A stretch of DNA of 52,862 bases from assembly GCA_035454885.1 (NCBI GenBank), contig DATIGE010000016.1:1-52862 (forward strand), given 5' to 3'. This DNA is from a bacterium. GTDB lineage: Bacteria > UBA10199 > JACPAL01 > GCA-016699445. Both the position numbers and the translations under genes were made by a program. Each line of letters opens with the position of its first letter. Positions within the stretch are counted from its first letter, which is position 1. Positions 35,661-46,902 of this stretch are shown piece after piece. The notes below the pieces were generated by a model. It was given only the letters and a program-made list of their open reading frames with translations. It was not told where the DNA came from and did not search any database.

Positions 35661-36452
35661 ATGGCTGTAATTATTGGATTTTGCAATCAAAAGGGTGGTG
35701 TGGGCAAGACCACGACCGCCATTAATCTTGCCGCCTCGGTCGCGGCGGCGGAGAAAAGGACCCTCGTCGTCGATTTTGACCCCCAATCCAATGCGAGCAG
35801 CGGGCTTGGAATCCATAAAAACTCAATAGATTCAAACTCTTATACGCTTTTGCAAGGCAAGGGTGGAGTTCAGCCCACCAAGACCTGCTTGGAGTATTTG
35901 GATATCATTCCCGGGACGTCGGATCTGGTTGGGGCGGAGGTCGAGCTCGTCGCCCAGGTCGGGCGTGAGTTCCGGCTCAAGAAAAAACTCGAACCCCTCC
36001 TCAAGGACTATGAGTACATCTTTGTCGATTCGCCGCCGTCGCTGGGCCTTCTGACCCTCAATGTCCTGACGGCCGCCAACCTCCTCATCGTTCCCGTTCA
36101 ATGCGAGTACTACGCTCTGGAGGGACTGGCCGATCTCACGCGGACCATTGAACTCGTCCAAAATTCTCTCAATCCGCACCTCAAGATCGCGGGCATTCTC
36201 CTCACCATGTATGACGCCCGTAACAATCTCGCCCATGAGGTGGAGGGTGAGATTCGAAAGCATTTTGGGGATCTGGTCTACCGGACGGTCGTGCCGCGGA
36301 ATGTCCGGCTCTCGGAGGCGCCCAGCCACGGCAAGCCGGTGCTCCTCTACGATGTCAAGTCCAAGGGGGCCCAAACCTATCTCGAACTGGCCCAGGAATT
36401 TTTGGAAAGAATCTCAAACATCGCGCCCGCGGCCGCCGTGCGGGTCGCGTAA
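35661..36452 (+). CDS. parA: Chromosome partition ATPase ParA (Soj)
   Basis: A 263-residue ParA/Soj ATPase. The deviant Walker A is CNQKGGVGKTTTAINLA, with the signature Lys near its start, then VDFDPQSNA and FVDSPPSLGLLT. It binds DNA non-specifically as an ATP dimer and drives movement of ParB-parS complexes. AAGGTG precedes the start. parB follows 18 bp downstream. Confidence 0.96.
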   Translation: MAVIIGFCNQKGGVGKTTTAINLAASVAAAEKRTLVVDFDPQSNASSGLGIHKNSIDSNSYTLLQGKGGVQPTKTCLEYLDIIPGTSDLVGAEVELVAQVGREFRLKKKLEPLLKDYEYIFVDSPPSLGLLTLNVLTAANLLIVPVQCEYYALEGLADLTRTIELVQNSLNPHLKIAGILLTMYDARNNLAHEVEGEIRKHFGDLVYRTVVPRNVRLSEAPSHGKPVLLYDVKSKGAQTYLELAQEFLERISNIAPAAAVRVA

Positions 36453-36470
36453 ACCCAAGGAGGGTGGTTG

Positions 36471-37358
36471 ATGGAACCTCAAAAGAAGGGGCTCGGCCGG
36501 GGGATCGCGTCGCTCATTCCCGTCAAACAGGAATCGGCGGCCGCCGTGGCCGTGATGAGGGAGGAGGATCAGCCGTTCCGGACGGTCCCGATCGGCGAGA
36601 TCGTCCCGAATCCGCACCAGCCGCGTAAATTCTTCGACGAACAAAAGATCAACGATCTGGCCTCCTCCATCCGAGATAAGGGCATCCTTCATCCCTTGGT
36701 CGTCACGCGACGTGCGGACGGTTCCTACGAACTCGTCTCCGGAGAGAGGCGTCTCCGGGCGGCCAGGGTTGCGGGTTTGACAGAAATCCCGGTCATCCTT
36801 CGGGAGGAGGCCGAGCCTTCGGAAATCCTCGAGCTCGCGATCATCGAAAACGTCCAGCGCGAGGATCTGGACCCCATAGAAGAAGGGGCCGCTTACCAGG
36901 AGCTTCTGGACAAGTTCGGTTACACGCAGGAGCAGGTGGCTCAAAAAGTGGGAAAGGACCGGGCGACCGTCGCCAATCTTCTACGCCTCCAAAAGCTTCC
37001 CACCAAGGCCCGTCAGGCCCTGCAGGGCGGACAGATCTCCGTCGGGCACGCCCGGGCGCTGCTTTCGGTGCCGGAACTTGAAAAGCAGATCTACTTCATC
37101 GACCGGATCGCCGACGAAGGGTGGTCGGTCCGGGAGCTTGAGCTGAGGGTCGCGGCCAAGCGTGTTCTCAAGCCCGGAAAGAAGGGTCGCGAACTCAAGC
37201 CCCTGCCTCCCCGATACATCAGCCTTCTGGATAATTTGAGACGGCGGTTGGGGACGCAAGTCCGGCTCGTTCCCTCCGGGGAAAAAGGAAAAATTATCAT
37301 TGAATATTACTCGGAAACGGATTTAGATCGGCTCTACCAATCGCTCACGAAACAATAA
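36471..37358 (+). CDS. parB: Chromosome partition protein ParB (Spo0J)
   Basis: A 295-residue ParB CTPase/DNA-binding protein. The start at 36471 has AAGGAGG well placed. Conserved parts in order: KGLGRGIASLIP, the C-box IPNPHQPR-like segment VPNPHQPRKFF, the CTP/arginine patch VSGERRLRAA, IIENVQREDLDPIEEGAAYQ, the helix-turn-helix TQEQVAQKVGKDRATVANLL that reads parS, and a C-terminal dimerisation domain. Two parS sites lie within 2 kb. Confidence 0.96.
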   Translation: MEPQKKGLGRGIASLIPVKQESAAAVAVMREEDQPFRTVPIGEIVPNPHQPRKFFDEQKINDLASSIRDKGILHPLVVTRRADGSYELVSGERRLRAARVAGLTEIPVILREEAEPSEILELAIIENVQREDLDPIEEGAAYQELLDKFGYTQEQVAQKVGKDRATVANLLRLQKLPTKARQALQGGQISVGHARALLSVPELEKQIYFIDRIADEGWSVRELELRVAAKRVLKPGKKGRELKPLPPRYISLLDNLRRRLGTQVRLVPSGEKGKIIIEYYSETDLDRLYQSLTKQ

Positions 37359-37380
37359 GTAAAGGCCAAGGGGGTTTATT

Positions 37381-37791
37381 ATGTTCGGCGAAAAAGGAGG
37401 TCGTGACATGACGACATCGGGTCCTATCAGCGGTCTTTTGGAAAAAGGCTGCGAGTTCGAGGGTAAGCTCACTTTTGAGGGCACCGTCCGCATCAACGGC
37501 AAGTTCAGCGGCGAGATTTTCTCGGACGGAACTCTGGTCGTGGGTGAGGGGGCATCGATCGACGGCAAGGTCGATGTCGGAAACATCATTGTTCATGGCG
37601 AGGTCAAGGGGACGATCAAGGCACATGACCGGATCGAGATGCACACGCCCGCGACGGTCGAAGGCGACATCACGGCGCAGACCCTCGTCATCGACGAAGG
37701 CGTCATCTTCGAAGGAAGCTGCAGCATGGGCAAGAAGGCGACGGTCCGCTCCATCGACGGTTCCAAGGTCGCCTTGCCGTCCGGGGCCTGA
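37381..37791 (+). CDS. Bactofilin (polymer-forming cytoskeletal protein)
   Basis: A 136-residue bactofilin (DUF583). The core EGKLTFEGTVRINGKFSGEI, then GEGASIDGKVDVGNIIVHGEV and GTIKAHDRIEMHTPATVEGD, is the repeating beta-helix that polymerises into filaments. Two starts have good ribosome sites: ATG 37381 after AAGGGGG, giving a typical MFGEKGG N-terminus, and ATG 37408 after a perfect AAGGAGG. In Myxococcus and relatives bactofilins organise ParABS, which fits the position right after parB. Confidence 0.93.
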   Translation: MFGEKGGRDMTTSGPISGLLEKGCEFEGKLTFEGTVRINGKFSGEIFSDGTLVVGEGASIDGKVDVGNIIVHGEVKGTIKAHDRIEMHTPATVEGDITAQTLVIDEGVIFEGSCSMGKKATVRSIDGSKVALPSGA

Positions 37792-37807
37792 TGGTTCCGC
37801 AGTCTTC

Positions 37808-37835
37808 TTGACACGTCCCGTCATTCAGTTATAGC
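37808..37835 (+). promoter_or_regulatory. Promoter candidate for the atp operon
   Basis: TTGACA (37808-37813) and TATAGC (37830-37835) are separated by 16 bp. The expected transcription start, about 37842, falls within the left arm of the terminator hairpin that begins at 37837, so a transcript from here would lack part of that arm and escape termination. The -35 is perfect; the -10 is only partial. Confidence 0.5.
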
Positions 37836-37836
37836 G

Positions 37837-37881
37837 TGCGTCGCCCGTCCGTCAGGCGGGCGGCGCATTTTTTTGTTTTTT
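37837..37881 (+). terminator. Intrinsic terminator after the parAB-bactofilin operon
   Basis: TGCGTCGCCCG (37837-37847) pairs with CGGGCGGCGCA (37857-37867), one G-T wobble, followed by TTTTTTTGTTTTTT. This is the strongest terminator in the window. It separates the parAB-bactofilin operon from the ATP synthase genes. Confidence 0.88.
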
Positions 37882-37905
37882 CACCTTATTCAATAAAGAG
37901 CGGCG

Positions 37906-38337
37906 ATGATCGATCTCCTTCCAAACGCAACGATTGTCACCCAATGGGTGATCTTCATGACCGCGTTTCTGGTTTTGCATTTCGGTGTCTTTCGACCGAC
38001 CCTCAAGATCATCGAGCAGCGCACGTCGAAGACCGCCGGCGAGAAGGAGACCGCCCGGCAGCTGGAAGAACAATCCAAGGCAATGGAGCTCGTTCACAGC
38101 AAGAAAATGGAGGAAGCCCGGCTCGAAGGCATCCGCAAGAAGGACGTCCACCGGACCAACGGGGAGAGGTTCGTCGAGGACCTACTTAAGAAAGCGCGCG
38201 CCGAGATCGAGCAAAATATGGAGCGTTCCCGCGCGGAGATCGATCGGCAGTCGAAAGAAGCCGCCTTGCAGCTGCGGCAACAAGCCCGCGAGTTGGGACA
38301 CGACATTGCCGTTAAGGTCCTGGAGAGAAACATCTGA
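37906..38337 (+). CDS. atpF': ATP synthase F0 subunit b'
   Basis: A 143-residue peripheral-stalk subunit: one N-terminal membrane helix (IVTQWVIFMTAFLVLHFGVF) followed by a long charged coiled coil (KETARQLEEQSKAMELVHSK ...). First gene of the atp cluster, 24 bp after the terminator. It and the next gene encode two different b-type subunits, as in photosynthetic bacteria and many deltaproteobacteria. Its TGA overlaps the next ATG by one base. Confidence 0.88.
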   Translation: MIDLLPNATIVTQWVIFMTAFLVLHFGVFRPTLKIIEQRTSKTAGEKETARQLEEQSKAMELVHSKKMEEARLEGIRKKDVHRTNGERFVEDLLKKARAEIEQNMERSRAEIDRQSKEAALQLRQQARELGHDIAVKVLERNI

Positions 38338-38828
38338 TGGACGCGCTACTTCATTCCGGCATCCATTGGAGCCTGATCAACTTTTCGATCTTCGTCAGCC
38401 TCCTGTTCTTCTTTTTGAAAAAGCCGGTGAAGGAATTCTGGGAAAGCCGCGCGGGACGGATCCGTTTCGAGATCGAGGAAGGGGAGAAAATAGGACGGGA
38501 AGCCAAGTCGCGGCATGAGAATCTCCGGAAGGCCATGTCACGCCTGGAGGCCGAATCCCGGGATCTGGTGCTTTCCCTGGAGCGCGAAGGTGAATTGGAA
38601 AAGAAGCAACTGATGGAGGAAGGAAAAAAGCGTTCCGACCGGTTGAAAGAAGACGGACTGCGTATTTTGGACCAGGAAGCCCGCAAGGCTCGCGAGTCCC
38701 TCAAGGGGCAGGTGGCGTCCCTCGCCCTCGAAACGGCCGAGAGAATGGTCCGGGAGAACCTGAAGGCCGAGGATCAAAAAAGGCTTTCGGACGATTACAT
38801 GGCCGGCCTTGAAAGGCAGTCCCTATGA
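38337..38828 (+). CDS. atpF: ATP synthase F0 subunit b
   Basis: A 163-residue peripheral-stalk subunit: membrane helix WSLINFSIFVSLLFFFLKKP, then a long coiled coil (IEEGEKIGREAKSRHENLRK ... LALETAERMVRENLKAEDQK). With b' it would form a heterodimeric stator joining F0 to delta and alpha. Overlaps b' by 1 bp and atpH by 4 bp. Confidence 0.9.
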   Translation: MDALLHSGIHWSLINFSIFVSLLFFFLKKPVKEFWESRAGRIRFEIEEGEKIGREAKSRHENLRKAMSRLEAESRDLVLSLEREGELEKKQLMEEGKKRSDRLKEDGLRILDQEARKARESLKGQVASLALETAERMVRENLKAEDQKRLSDDYMAGLERQSL

Positions 38829-39394
38829 AGACCTCCCGCGGTTCCCTTCATGGATCGCTGCCTCGCCGCTATGCGCGGGCCCTGATTCAAATCGCGCGAG
38901 AGGACGATCAGGTCGAGGCGTATGGACGTTCTCTGGGTGAGATGCTGCGCGCTTTGGAGTCTTCCGCCGGGGGACCGTCCTTCTTAAGGACCCTCGCGGA
39001 CGACACGATCGACGTGAACCAAAGGCTCGCCGCGATAGAAGAGTTGGCCGAAAAAGTCGGAGCGGCTCCCTTATTCAAGAACTTCCTGTGTTTGCTCGTC
39101 CGCAAAGAACGCGTGGGACTTCTGACCGAGATCGGACGCGAGTATCAGCGATTTCAGGACGAGATCCTCGGGATCGTGCGCGTCACGGTGGTGACGCCCG
39201 GGCAGCCCGAGGCGGGTTTGCTTCAAAAGGTGGAAACGGTCCTGGCCGAGAAGCTGAAGAAAAAGATCGTCCCGCGCGGCGAGGCCGATCCGGCCCTGAT
39301 CGGCGGTGTCGTTCTGCGCGTGGACCACACCGTTTATGACGGCTCCGTAAAAAGGGAATTGGAAAGAATCAAAGAAAACATCTTGAGGGGTTAA
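38825..39394 (+). CDS. atpH: ATP synthase F1 subunit delta
   Basis: A 189-residue stator subunit connecting the b/b' stalk to the top of F1. Typical features: [20 protein letters not shown] at the start, [22 protein letters not shown] in the middle, and the C-terminal [20 protein letters not shown] then [14 protein letters not shown]. Coupled to atpF (ATGA-type overlap) and 4 bp before atpA. Confidence 0.93.
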   Translation: MKTSRGSLHGSLPRRYARALIQIAREDDQVEAYGRSLGEMLRALESSAGGPSFLRTLADDTIDVNQRLAAIEELAEKVGAAPLFKNFLCLLVRKERVGLLTEIGREYQRFQDEILGIVRVTVVTPGQPEAGLLQKVETVLAEKLKKKIVPRGEADPALIGGVVLRVDHTVYDGSVKRELERIKENILRG

Positions 39395-39398
39395 TCTT

Positions 39399-40907
<1,509 letters not shown>

Positions 40908-40911
40908 AAGC

Positions 40912-40983
40912 GGGGGAAGCCTCCGGCCTTCCCCCGAGCCCTCTGGGGCCGAATCGAACGGGCAAGGCCCGATTCGATTCGGC
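40912..40983 (+). promoter_or_regulatory. Two strong hairpins in the atpA-atpG gap
   Basis: Hairpin 1: GGGGGAAG (40912-40919) with CTTCCCCC (40928-40935). Hairpin 2: GCCGAATCGAACGGGC (40948-40963) with GCCCGATTCGATTCGGC (40967-40983), complete but for one bulged base, with a three-base loop. Neither is followed by a T-run, so mRNA processing, stability or balancing of subunit levels is more likely than termination. Confidence 0.75.
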
Positions 40984-40999
40984 GGATGATTGAGAATAT

Positions 41000-43340
<2,341 letters not shown>

Positions 43341-43342
43341 TC

Positions 43343-43594
43343 ATGGCCAAAATCCGATTGGAAATCGTGACGCCCGAGGCCTCCGTCCTGAACGAAGAGG
43401 TCGACGAGTTCGTCGCCCCCGGTGCCTTGGGCCAGTTCGGGGTCCTGCCGGGCCACACGACCCTTTTGGCCGAGCTGGAAAATGGGCCCCTTACCTACAC
43501 CAAGGGTGGGCAATCCAAGACGATCGTCGTCACCGGCGGTTTCGCGGAAGTCCGCGAGGATCATGTCGTGGTTCTGGCGGACGGTGTGGACTAG
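43343..43594 (+). CDS. atpC: ATP synthase F1 subunit epsilon, N-terminal domain only
   Basis: An 83-residue epsilon subunit. The beta-sandwich domain is complete (IRLEIVTPEASVLNEEVDEF, GQFGVLPGHTTLLAELENG, EVREDHVVVLADGVD), but translation stops where the C-terminal two-helix domain normally begins; usual length is about 130-140. The stop TAG lies in CTAG, the first bases of the 48-bp repeat at 43591-43638, so the truncation coincides exactly with the repeat. Short epsilons occur naturally in some lineages; they keep rotor coupling but lose the helical inhibition of ATP hydrolysis. Confidence 0.9.
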   Translation: MAKIRLEIVTPEASVLNEEVDEFVAPGALGQFGVLPGHTTLLAELENGPLTYTKGGQSKTIVVTGGFAEVREDHVVVLADGVD

Positions 43595-43638
43595 CTTCCA
43601 TTACGAGCCGTAGCGAGTGCTGTCCCGCGGGGAGCGGG
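43591..43638 (+). repeat. 48-bp direct repeat, copy 1 (family B)
   Basis: Begins CTAGCTTCCATTACGAGCCG and ends GGGGAGCGGG. It matches 44557-44604 at 44 of 48 positions in the same orientation. A CCCGC-GGGGA-GCGGG stem lies at its end. It starts on the atpC stop codon and ends 10 bp before the stop codon of the convergent hydrolase gene. Confidence 0.85.
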
Positions 43639-43648
43639 AGCTGACGAG

Positions 43649-44425
43649 CTAAGGCAGTCCGACGTTCGAAAGAAACTCCTCGATCTCCTTCAAATAATCC
43701 CCTCGAGCCACGGCGTAGACGTCGTTGTGTCGCGCCTTGGGGACCGCGTAGAGGCGCTTCGGGTGCGGGGCGGCCTCAAAGAGTTTCTTGCCCATGGAGA
43801 ACGGAACGATTTCGTCCTCGATGCCATGGATCACCAGCACCGGCGACCTGACATGCCGGATCAGTTCGATCGAGCGGTAGACGTCGGGAGTGGCGCCGGA
43901 GGGCAAGAACCGGTAGACCTCCTGCGAGAGATCCCGCAGCGACGTGAAGCTGCTTTCCAGGATGGTCGCAGCGACCGGCTCCGTGTGGGCCAGATCCACC
44001 GCCATGGCCCCGCCCAGCGACTCTCCAAAGAGAATGATCTGTTCGTTCGGAATCCCGATCTTTTCGGTGAGGTAGTGTAAGGCGGCCCGGCTGTCCTCAA
44101 GCACGCCTTCGAGCGTGGGGCTCCCCTGGCTCAGCCCGTAACCGCGGTAGTCGAAGGCGAAAATGTTCCAGCCGAGCTTTTTTAAAAATTGGATCTTGTC
44201 GACGCGGTCGCCGATATTGCCGGCGTTGCCGTGGAGGTAGAGGAGGGTCCGGTCCGACTTCTTTCCCACGAAAAACCAGCCGTGGAGCATGACGTCGCCG
44301 GAGCTCTTGAAAAACACCTCCTCGCAAGGGGTATCAACCTGGGACGGGTGATACTCGTGAACCTTCGTCGGAAAGAAGAGGAGCTTCGCGACAATGACAC
44401 CGGTTGTGGCTTCAATCACGCCCAC
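43649..44425 (-). CDS. Alpha/beta hydrolase, BEM46/ABHD13-like
   Basis: A 258-residue serine hydrolase. It starts with a hydrophobic stretch (VIEATTGVIVAKLLFFPTKV) that may anchor it to the membrane. The oxyanion LYLHGNAGNIGDR, FDYRGYGLSQG, nucleophile FGESLGGAMA, acid IHGIEDEIVPF and His in KARHNDVYA form a complete triad in the BEM46 pattern. Start is GTG 44425 or GTG 44419. The gene is flanked by the 48-bp family B repeats in direct orientation. Substrate unknown. Confidence 0.83.
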   Translation of the reverse strand: MGVIEATTGVIVAKLLFFPTKVHEYHPSQVDTPCEEVFFKSSGDVMLHGWFFVGKKSDRTLLYLHGNAGNIGDRVDKIQFLKKLGWNIFAFDYRGYGLSQGSPTLEGVLEDSRAALHYLTEKIGIPNEQIILFGESLGGAMAVDLAHTEPVAATILESSFTSLRDLSQEVYRFLPSGATPDVYRSIELIRHVRSPVLVIHGIEDEIVPFSMGKKLFEAAPHPKRLYAVPKARHNDVYAVARGDYLKEIEEFLSNVGLP

Positions 44426-44556
44426 TGATCATAGCATAAACGGAAATAGCCCATCGGTCCAGCGTGCCGCCGCAGGACTCGCCGCGAAGGCCTTCACTTC
44501 AGTCAAGGCCACCTCGCTCGTCGTCGCCGGACGCCGTTCCAATGGGCCAGTTCCTT
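44426..44556. other. Intergenic stretch between hydrolase and repeat copy 2
   Basis: 131 bp with no gene I can support. It should hold the promoter for the hydrolase gene; no clear -35/-10 pair stands out. The high GC of its right half may be the remains of an older coding sequence. Confidence 0.35.
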
Positions 44557-44604
44557 CTAGCTACCTTTACGAGCCGTAGCGAGCGCTGTCCCGCGGGAAG
44601 CGGG
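44557..44604 (+). repeat. 48-bp direct repeat, copy 2 (family B)
   Basis: Begins CTAGCTACCTTTACGAGCCG and ends GGGAAGCGGG; four differences from copy 1 at 43591-43638. It ends one base before the stop codon of the minus-strand membrane protein gene at 44606, so it too is placed at a gene 3' end. Confidence 0.85.
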
Positions 44605-44605
44605 G

Positions 44606-45004
44606 TCACCTCTCGTACAGATAGCCGACGGTCGCTCCGTACAGGGCCATCCCGATAAACGTCGCCACCGCCATCATCATGGACCCATAGAAGAAGCCCA
44701 TGCCGAAGACAGGCATGAGAACCATCCCCATGACGGCCCAGAGAATCGCGGCGTAGATCATGCCGCGCCCCCAGGAGTGGGCCGGCAGGACGGACCGGAA
44801 AAAGGCCCCATACAGATAGGCCAAACCGATGCCGACGGCAAAATACATCACCCACCCGAAGGCCGTGCCCACATGAAAGAACGAGGCGAACATTCCATGC
44901 CAATCCATCTTGGGCAGCTGCAGGTAGTGGGAAATGAAAGAGAAACCCGTCATTACAACGGTGCCGGCCACGCCGGCCATAAACGCCTTTTTGAAGGACG
45001 CCAT
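44606..45004 (-). CDS. Four-span membrane protein (DUF6789-like)
   Basis: A 132-residue membrane protein. The start at 45004 is preceded by AAGGAGGTGAT, the full complement of the 16S rRNA 3' end, ten bases away. Four hydrophobic helices: KAFMAGVAGTVVMTGFSFIS, GTAFGWVMYFAVGIGLAYLY, GRGMIYAAILWAVMGMVLMP and MMMAVATFIGMALYGATVGY. A family of short membrane proteins with this pattern exists, but the function is unknown. An 8-bp inverted repeat at 45082-45105 lies in its promoter region. Confidence 0.72.
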   Translation of the reverse strand: MASFKKAFMAGVAGTVVMTGFSFISHYLQLPKMDWHGMFASFFHVGTAFGWVMYFAVGIGLAYLYGAFFRSVLPAHSWGRGMIYAAILWAVMGMVLMPVFGMGFFYGSMMMAVATFIGMALYGATVGYLYER

Positions 45005-45081
45005 CCCGCAATCACCTCCTTTTATTCCCCGGGGGCCTACGCCCGCACAAGGGAAGGATCTCATCGCGCTCTGACGCATGC

Positions 45082-45105
45082 GGTTAACGCACCAAGACGT
45101 TAACC
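45082..45105. promoter_or_regulatory. Inverted repeat, candidate operator
   Basis: GGTTAACG (45082-45089) and CGTTAACC (45098-45105) are perfect 8-bp arms with an 8-bp spacer. On the minus strand TATAAA (around 45114-45119) lies eight bases upstream of it, so a protein bound here would cover the transcription start of the membrane protein gene at 45004. Confidence 0.5.
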
Positions 45106-45152
45106 TATTGATTTATAATGAAATTCTACCGTCTCGGCGAGGGCCTGTCTAG

Positions 45153-45629
45153 CTAGTAATGAAAACCATTCTTCCGCGTGTGGACCATGGAGTGTCCGTC
45201 TTTCAGGATGCCACCCTTGAGGACCCGCCCCAGAAAGACCTTGTGATCCCCGGCGTCCACTTCGCCCGCGATCTCGCAGGAAAGGTAGGACATGGCGTCG
45301 GAGAGGATGGCTCCGCCGACGGGTTCGCGAGTGAGCTGAATGCCTTGAAACGGATTCTGCCCCGGCTCGACGCCTTTGGCGAAATGCGCAAAAAGGTCTT
45401 TTTGGCTCGTGTGAAAGAGGCTCAACGTGAACGCCTTGGAGGCGTGGATCAGCTCCAAGATGGGGCGTGACTTGTTGACCGCGACGGCGATCATCGGCGG
45501 CTCGAAGGCCACCTGTTGAAACCATGACGCCAGCATCGCGGATTCGACGTCCCCGCTCCTGGCGGTCAGGACGCCCACTCCCGACGGAATCTTGCCCAGC
45601 GCTCTTCCGATTTCTTCCCGGTTATTCAT
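45153..45629 (-). CDS. Flavin reductase-family protein (FMN-binding split barrel)
   Basis: A 158-residue flavin reductase-like protein. ALGKIPSGVGVLTARSGDVE, then MLASWFQQVAFEPPMIAVAV and KAFTLSLFHTSQKDLFAHFA, are the conserved FMN-binding split-barrel segments, and GDHKVFLGRVL is near the C-terminus. Such proteins use NAD(P)H to reduce FMN/FAD, often supplying a monooxygenase; no partner oxygenase lies nearby. Its ATG directly follows the TAG of the upstream gene (TAGATG), so the two are coupled. Confidence 0.85.
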   Translation of the reverse strand: MNNREEIGRALGKIPSGVGVLTARSGDVESAMLASWFQQVAFEPPMIAVAVNKSRPILELIHASKAFTLSLFHTSQKDLFAHFAKGVEPGQNPFQGIQLTREPVGGAILSDAMSYLSCEIAGEVDAGDHKVFLGRVLKGGILKDGHSMVHTRKNGFHY

Positions 45630-46793
45630 CTAGCTGGCTTGTTGAATGGGAATGAGCTCTCCGGTCACCCCGTCGACCTTGAGAACGAAATGATCCTTGA
45701 AGATGCGGTCGTTATCCGGATTCTTGTACTCCAGCGTCCCGTAAATCTGTCCTCCCGCGGCCTGAGGCCCGATCTCCACCTCCGCCTTCTCGCCTTCCTC
45801 GATGCGGGCCAGGACCTTGAGCCTCTGCTTCATCGTCGCGGGCGCGGGACCGAGCGAGAGCCGAATATCATCCGCCGCCACCGAGCCGGTGTTGGTGAGC
45901 GTCAAGCGGTCGTAACTTCTCTCGACCTTCAGGTGCGGACGTCCACCGATGACTTCATCGCGGAGGTGGTCGACCTCGGATTTCCAGACCATGCGCCGGA
46001 GACGCTCGTCGCTCTTCCGCACGGTGATGATCAGAAAACCCATGCTGACGAGGGAAATTCCAGCCACGATCAGGGCCAGCAAGGCGAACGATTGGGACTG
46101 CTTGAGTTGCTGGGAGACATCCTCGGGGATCGTGATCTTGATCTCGGAGACGGGTGCGACCGGCGCGACGGCGACGGGCGGGGCAACCTCCACGGCTGAA
46201 GCGATGGCCGCGGGCGCGGGCTCCGGACTCGCGGTGACCGCGCGGCCCATGTCCTCAACGACCGCTCGGTCAGGGAGAACGGGCGGCGGCGCCGGCGCCG
46301 GCGCTACGGCCAAAGGGGCGGGCGTTGGCGGAGGAAGCGCGAGAGGCGTCTCCACCGCGGGCGCGGTCTTTTCGGCTGGCGCCGCCGGAAGCGCGACGGG
46401 CGCTTCCACAATGGCCGTTGGTGGTACAGCCGCGGTCGGTTCTTCGGCGACCGGAGCGGCGGCCGGGGTGGCTGCCGGCGTAACGGCCGGGGCCGGGACC
46501 GGAGTTGAGGCCGAAGCGGGGACCTGGGCCGCCGTTGCCGCCGCGGGCGCTTGAACGGTCGGCTCCGCTCTGGGAGCAATCACATGGACCGTGGTTTTCT
46601 TGGCGGCGAGATCCCGGACCTCCTTCAAGACCCTCATGAGTTCCTGGTGCCGTTCGTAATCGAGCTGGATCAGCCGCTCATACTTGTAATTGAGTTCCTG
46701 GACGGTGGTTTTGGTCTCCTTGTCGATCAAGACGGCGCCGGTCGAAAACACGAAAACCAGCCCCAAGACGGGAAGACCGATGAGATTCTTCAT
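45630..46793 (-). CDS. Membrane protein with long Ala/Pro-rich linker
   Basis: A 387-residue protein from the ATG at 46793. It has an N-terminal signal/anchor (GLPVLGLVFVFSTGAVLI), a coiled-coil stretch (QELNYKYERLIQLDYERHQE), about 140 residues of low-complexity Ala/Pro/Val, a transmembrane helix (SFALLALIVAGISLVSMGFL), and a C-terminal domain (VERSYDRLTLTNTGSVAADD ... GQIYGTLEYKNPDNDRIFKD) with a beta-sandwich look. The layout suggests a protein spanning the periplasm or cell wall. No family recognised. An open frame to 47072 extends into the divergent gene and is rejected. Confidence 0.65.
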   Translation of the reverse strand: MKNLIGLPVLGLVFVFSTGAVLIDKETKTTVQELNYKYERLIQLDYERHQELMRVLKEVRDLAAKKTTVHVIAPRAEPTVQAPAAATAAQVPASASTPVPAPAVTPAATPAAAPVAEEPTAAVPPTAIVEAPVALPAAPAEKTAPAVETPLALPPPTPAPLAVAPAPAPPPVLPDRAVVEDMGRAVTASPEPAPAAIASAVEVAPPVAVAPVAPVSEIKITIPEDVSQQLKQSQSFALLALIVAGISLVSMGFLIITVRKSDERLRRMVWKSEVDHLRDEVIGGRPHLKVERSYDRLTLTNTGSVAADDIRLSLGPAPATMKQRLKVLARIEEGEKAEVEIGPQAAGGQIYGTLEYKNPDNDRIFKDHFVLKVDGVTGELIPIQQAS

Positions 46794-46902
46794 AAAAGAT
46801 TTTCGAATGCCAATTCCACTAGCACTCTCTCCAAACCCTTGTAAAGGGACGTCCCGTCTTCGCTTTTGACAAAGGAAAAGTTGCGTGCTTAGGGGAATTC
46901 GT

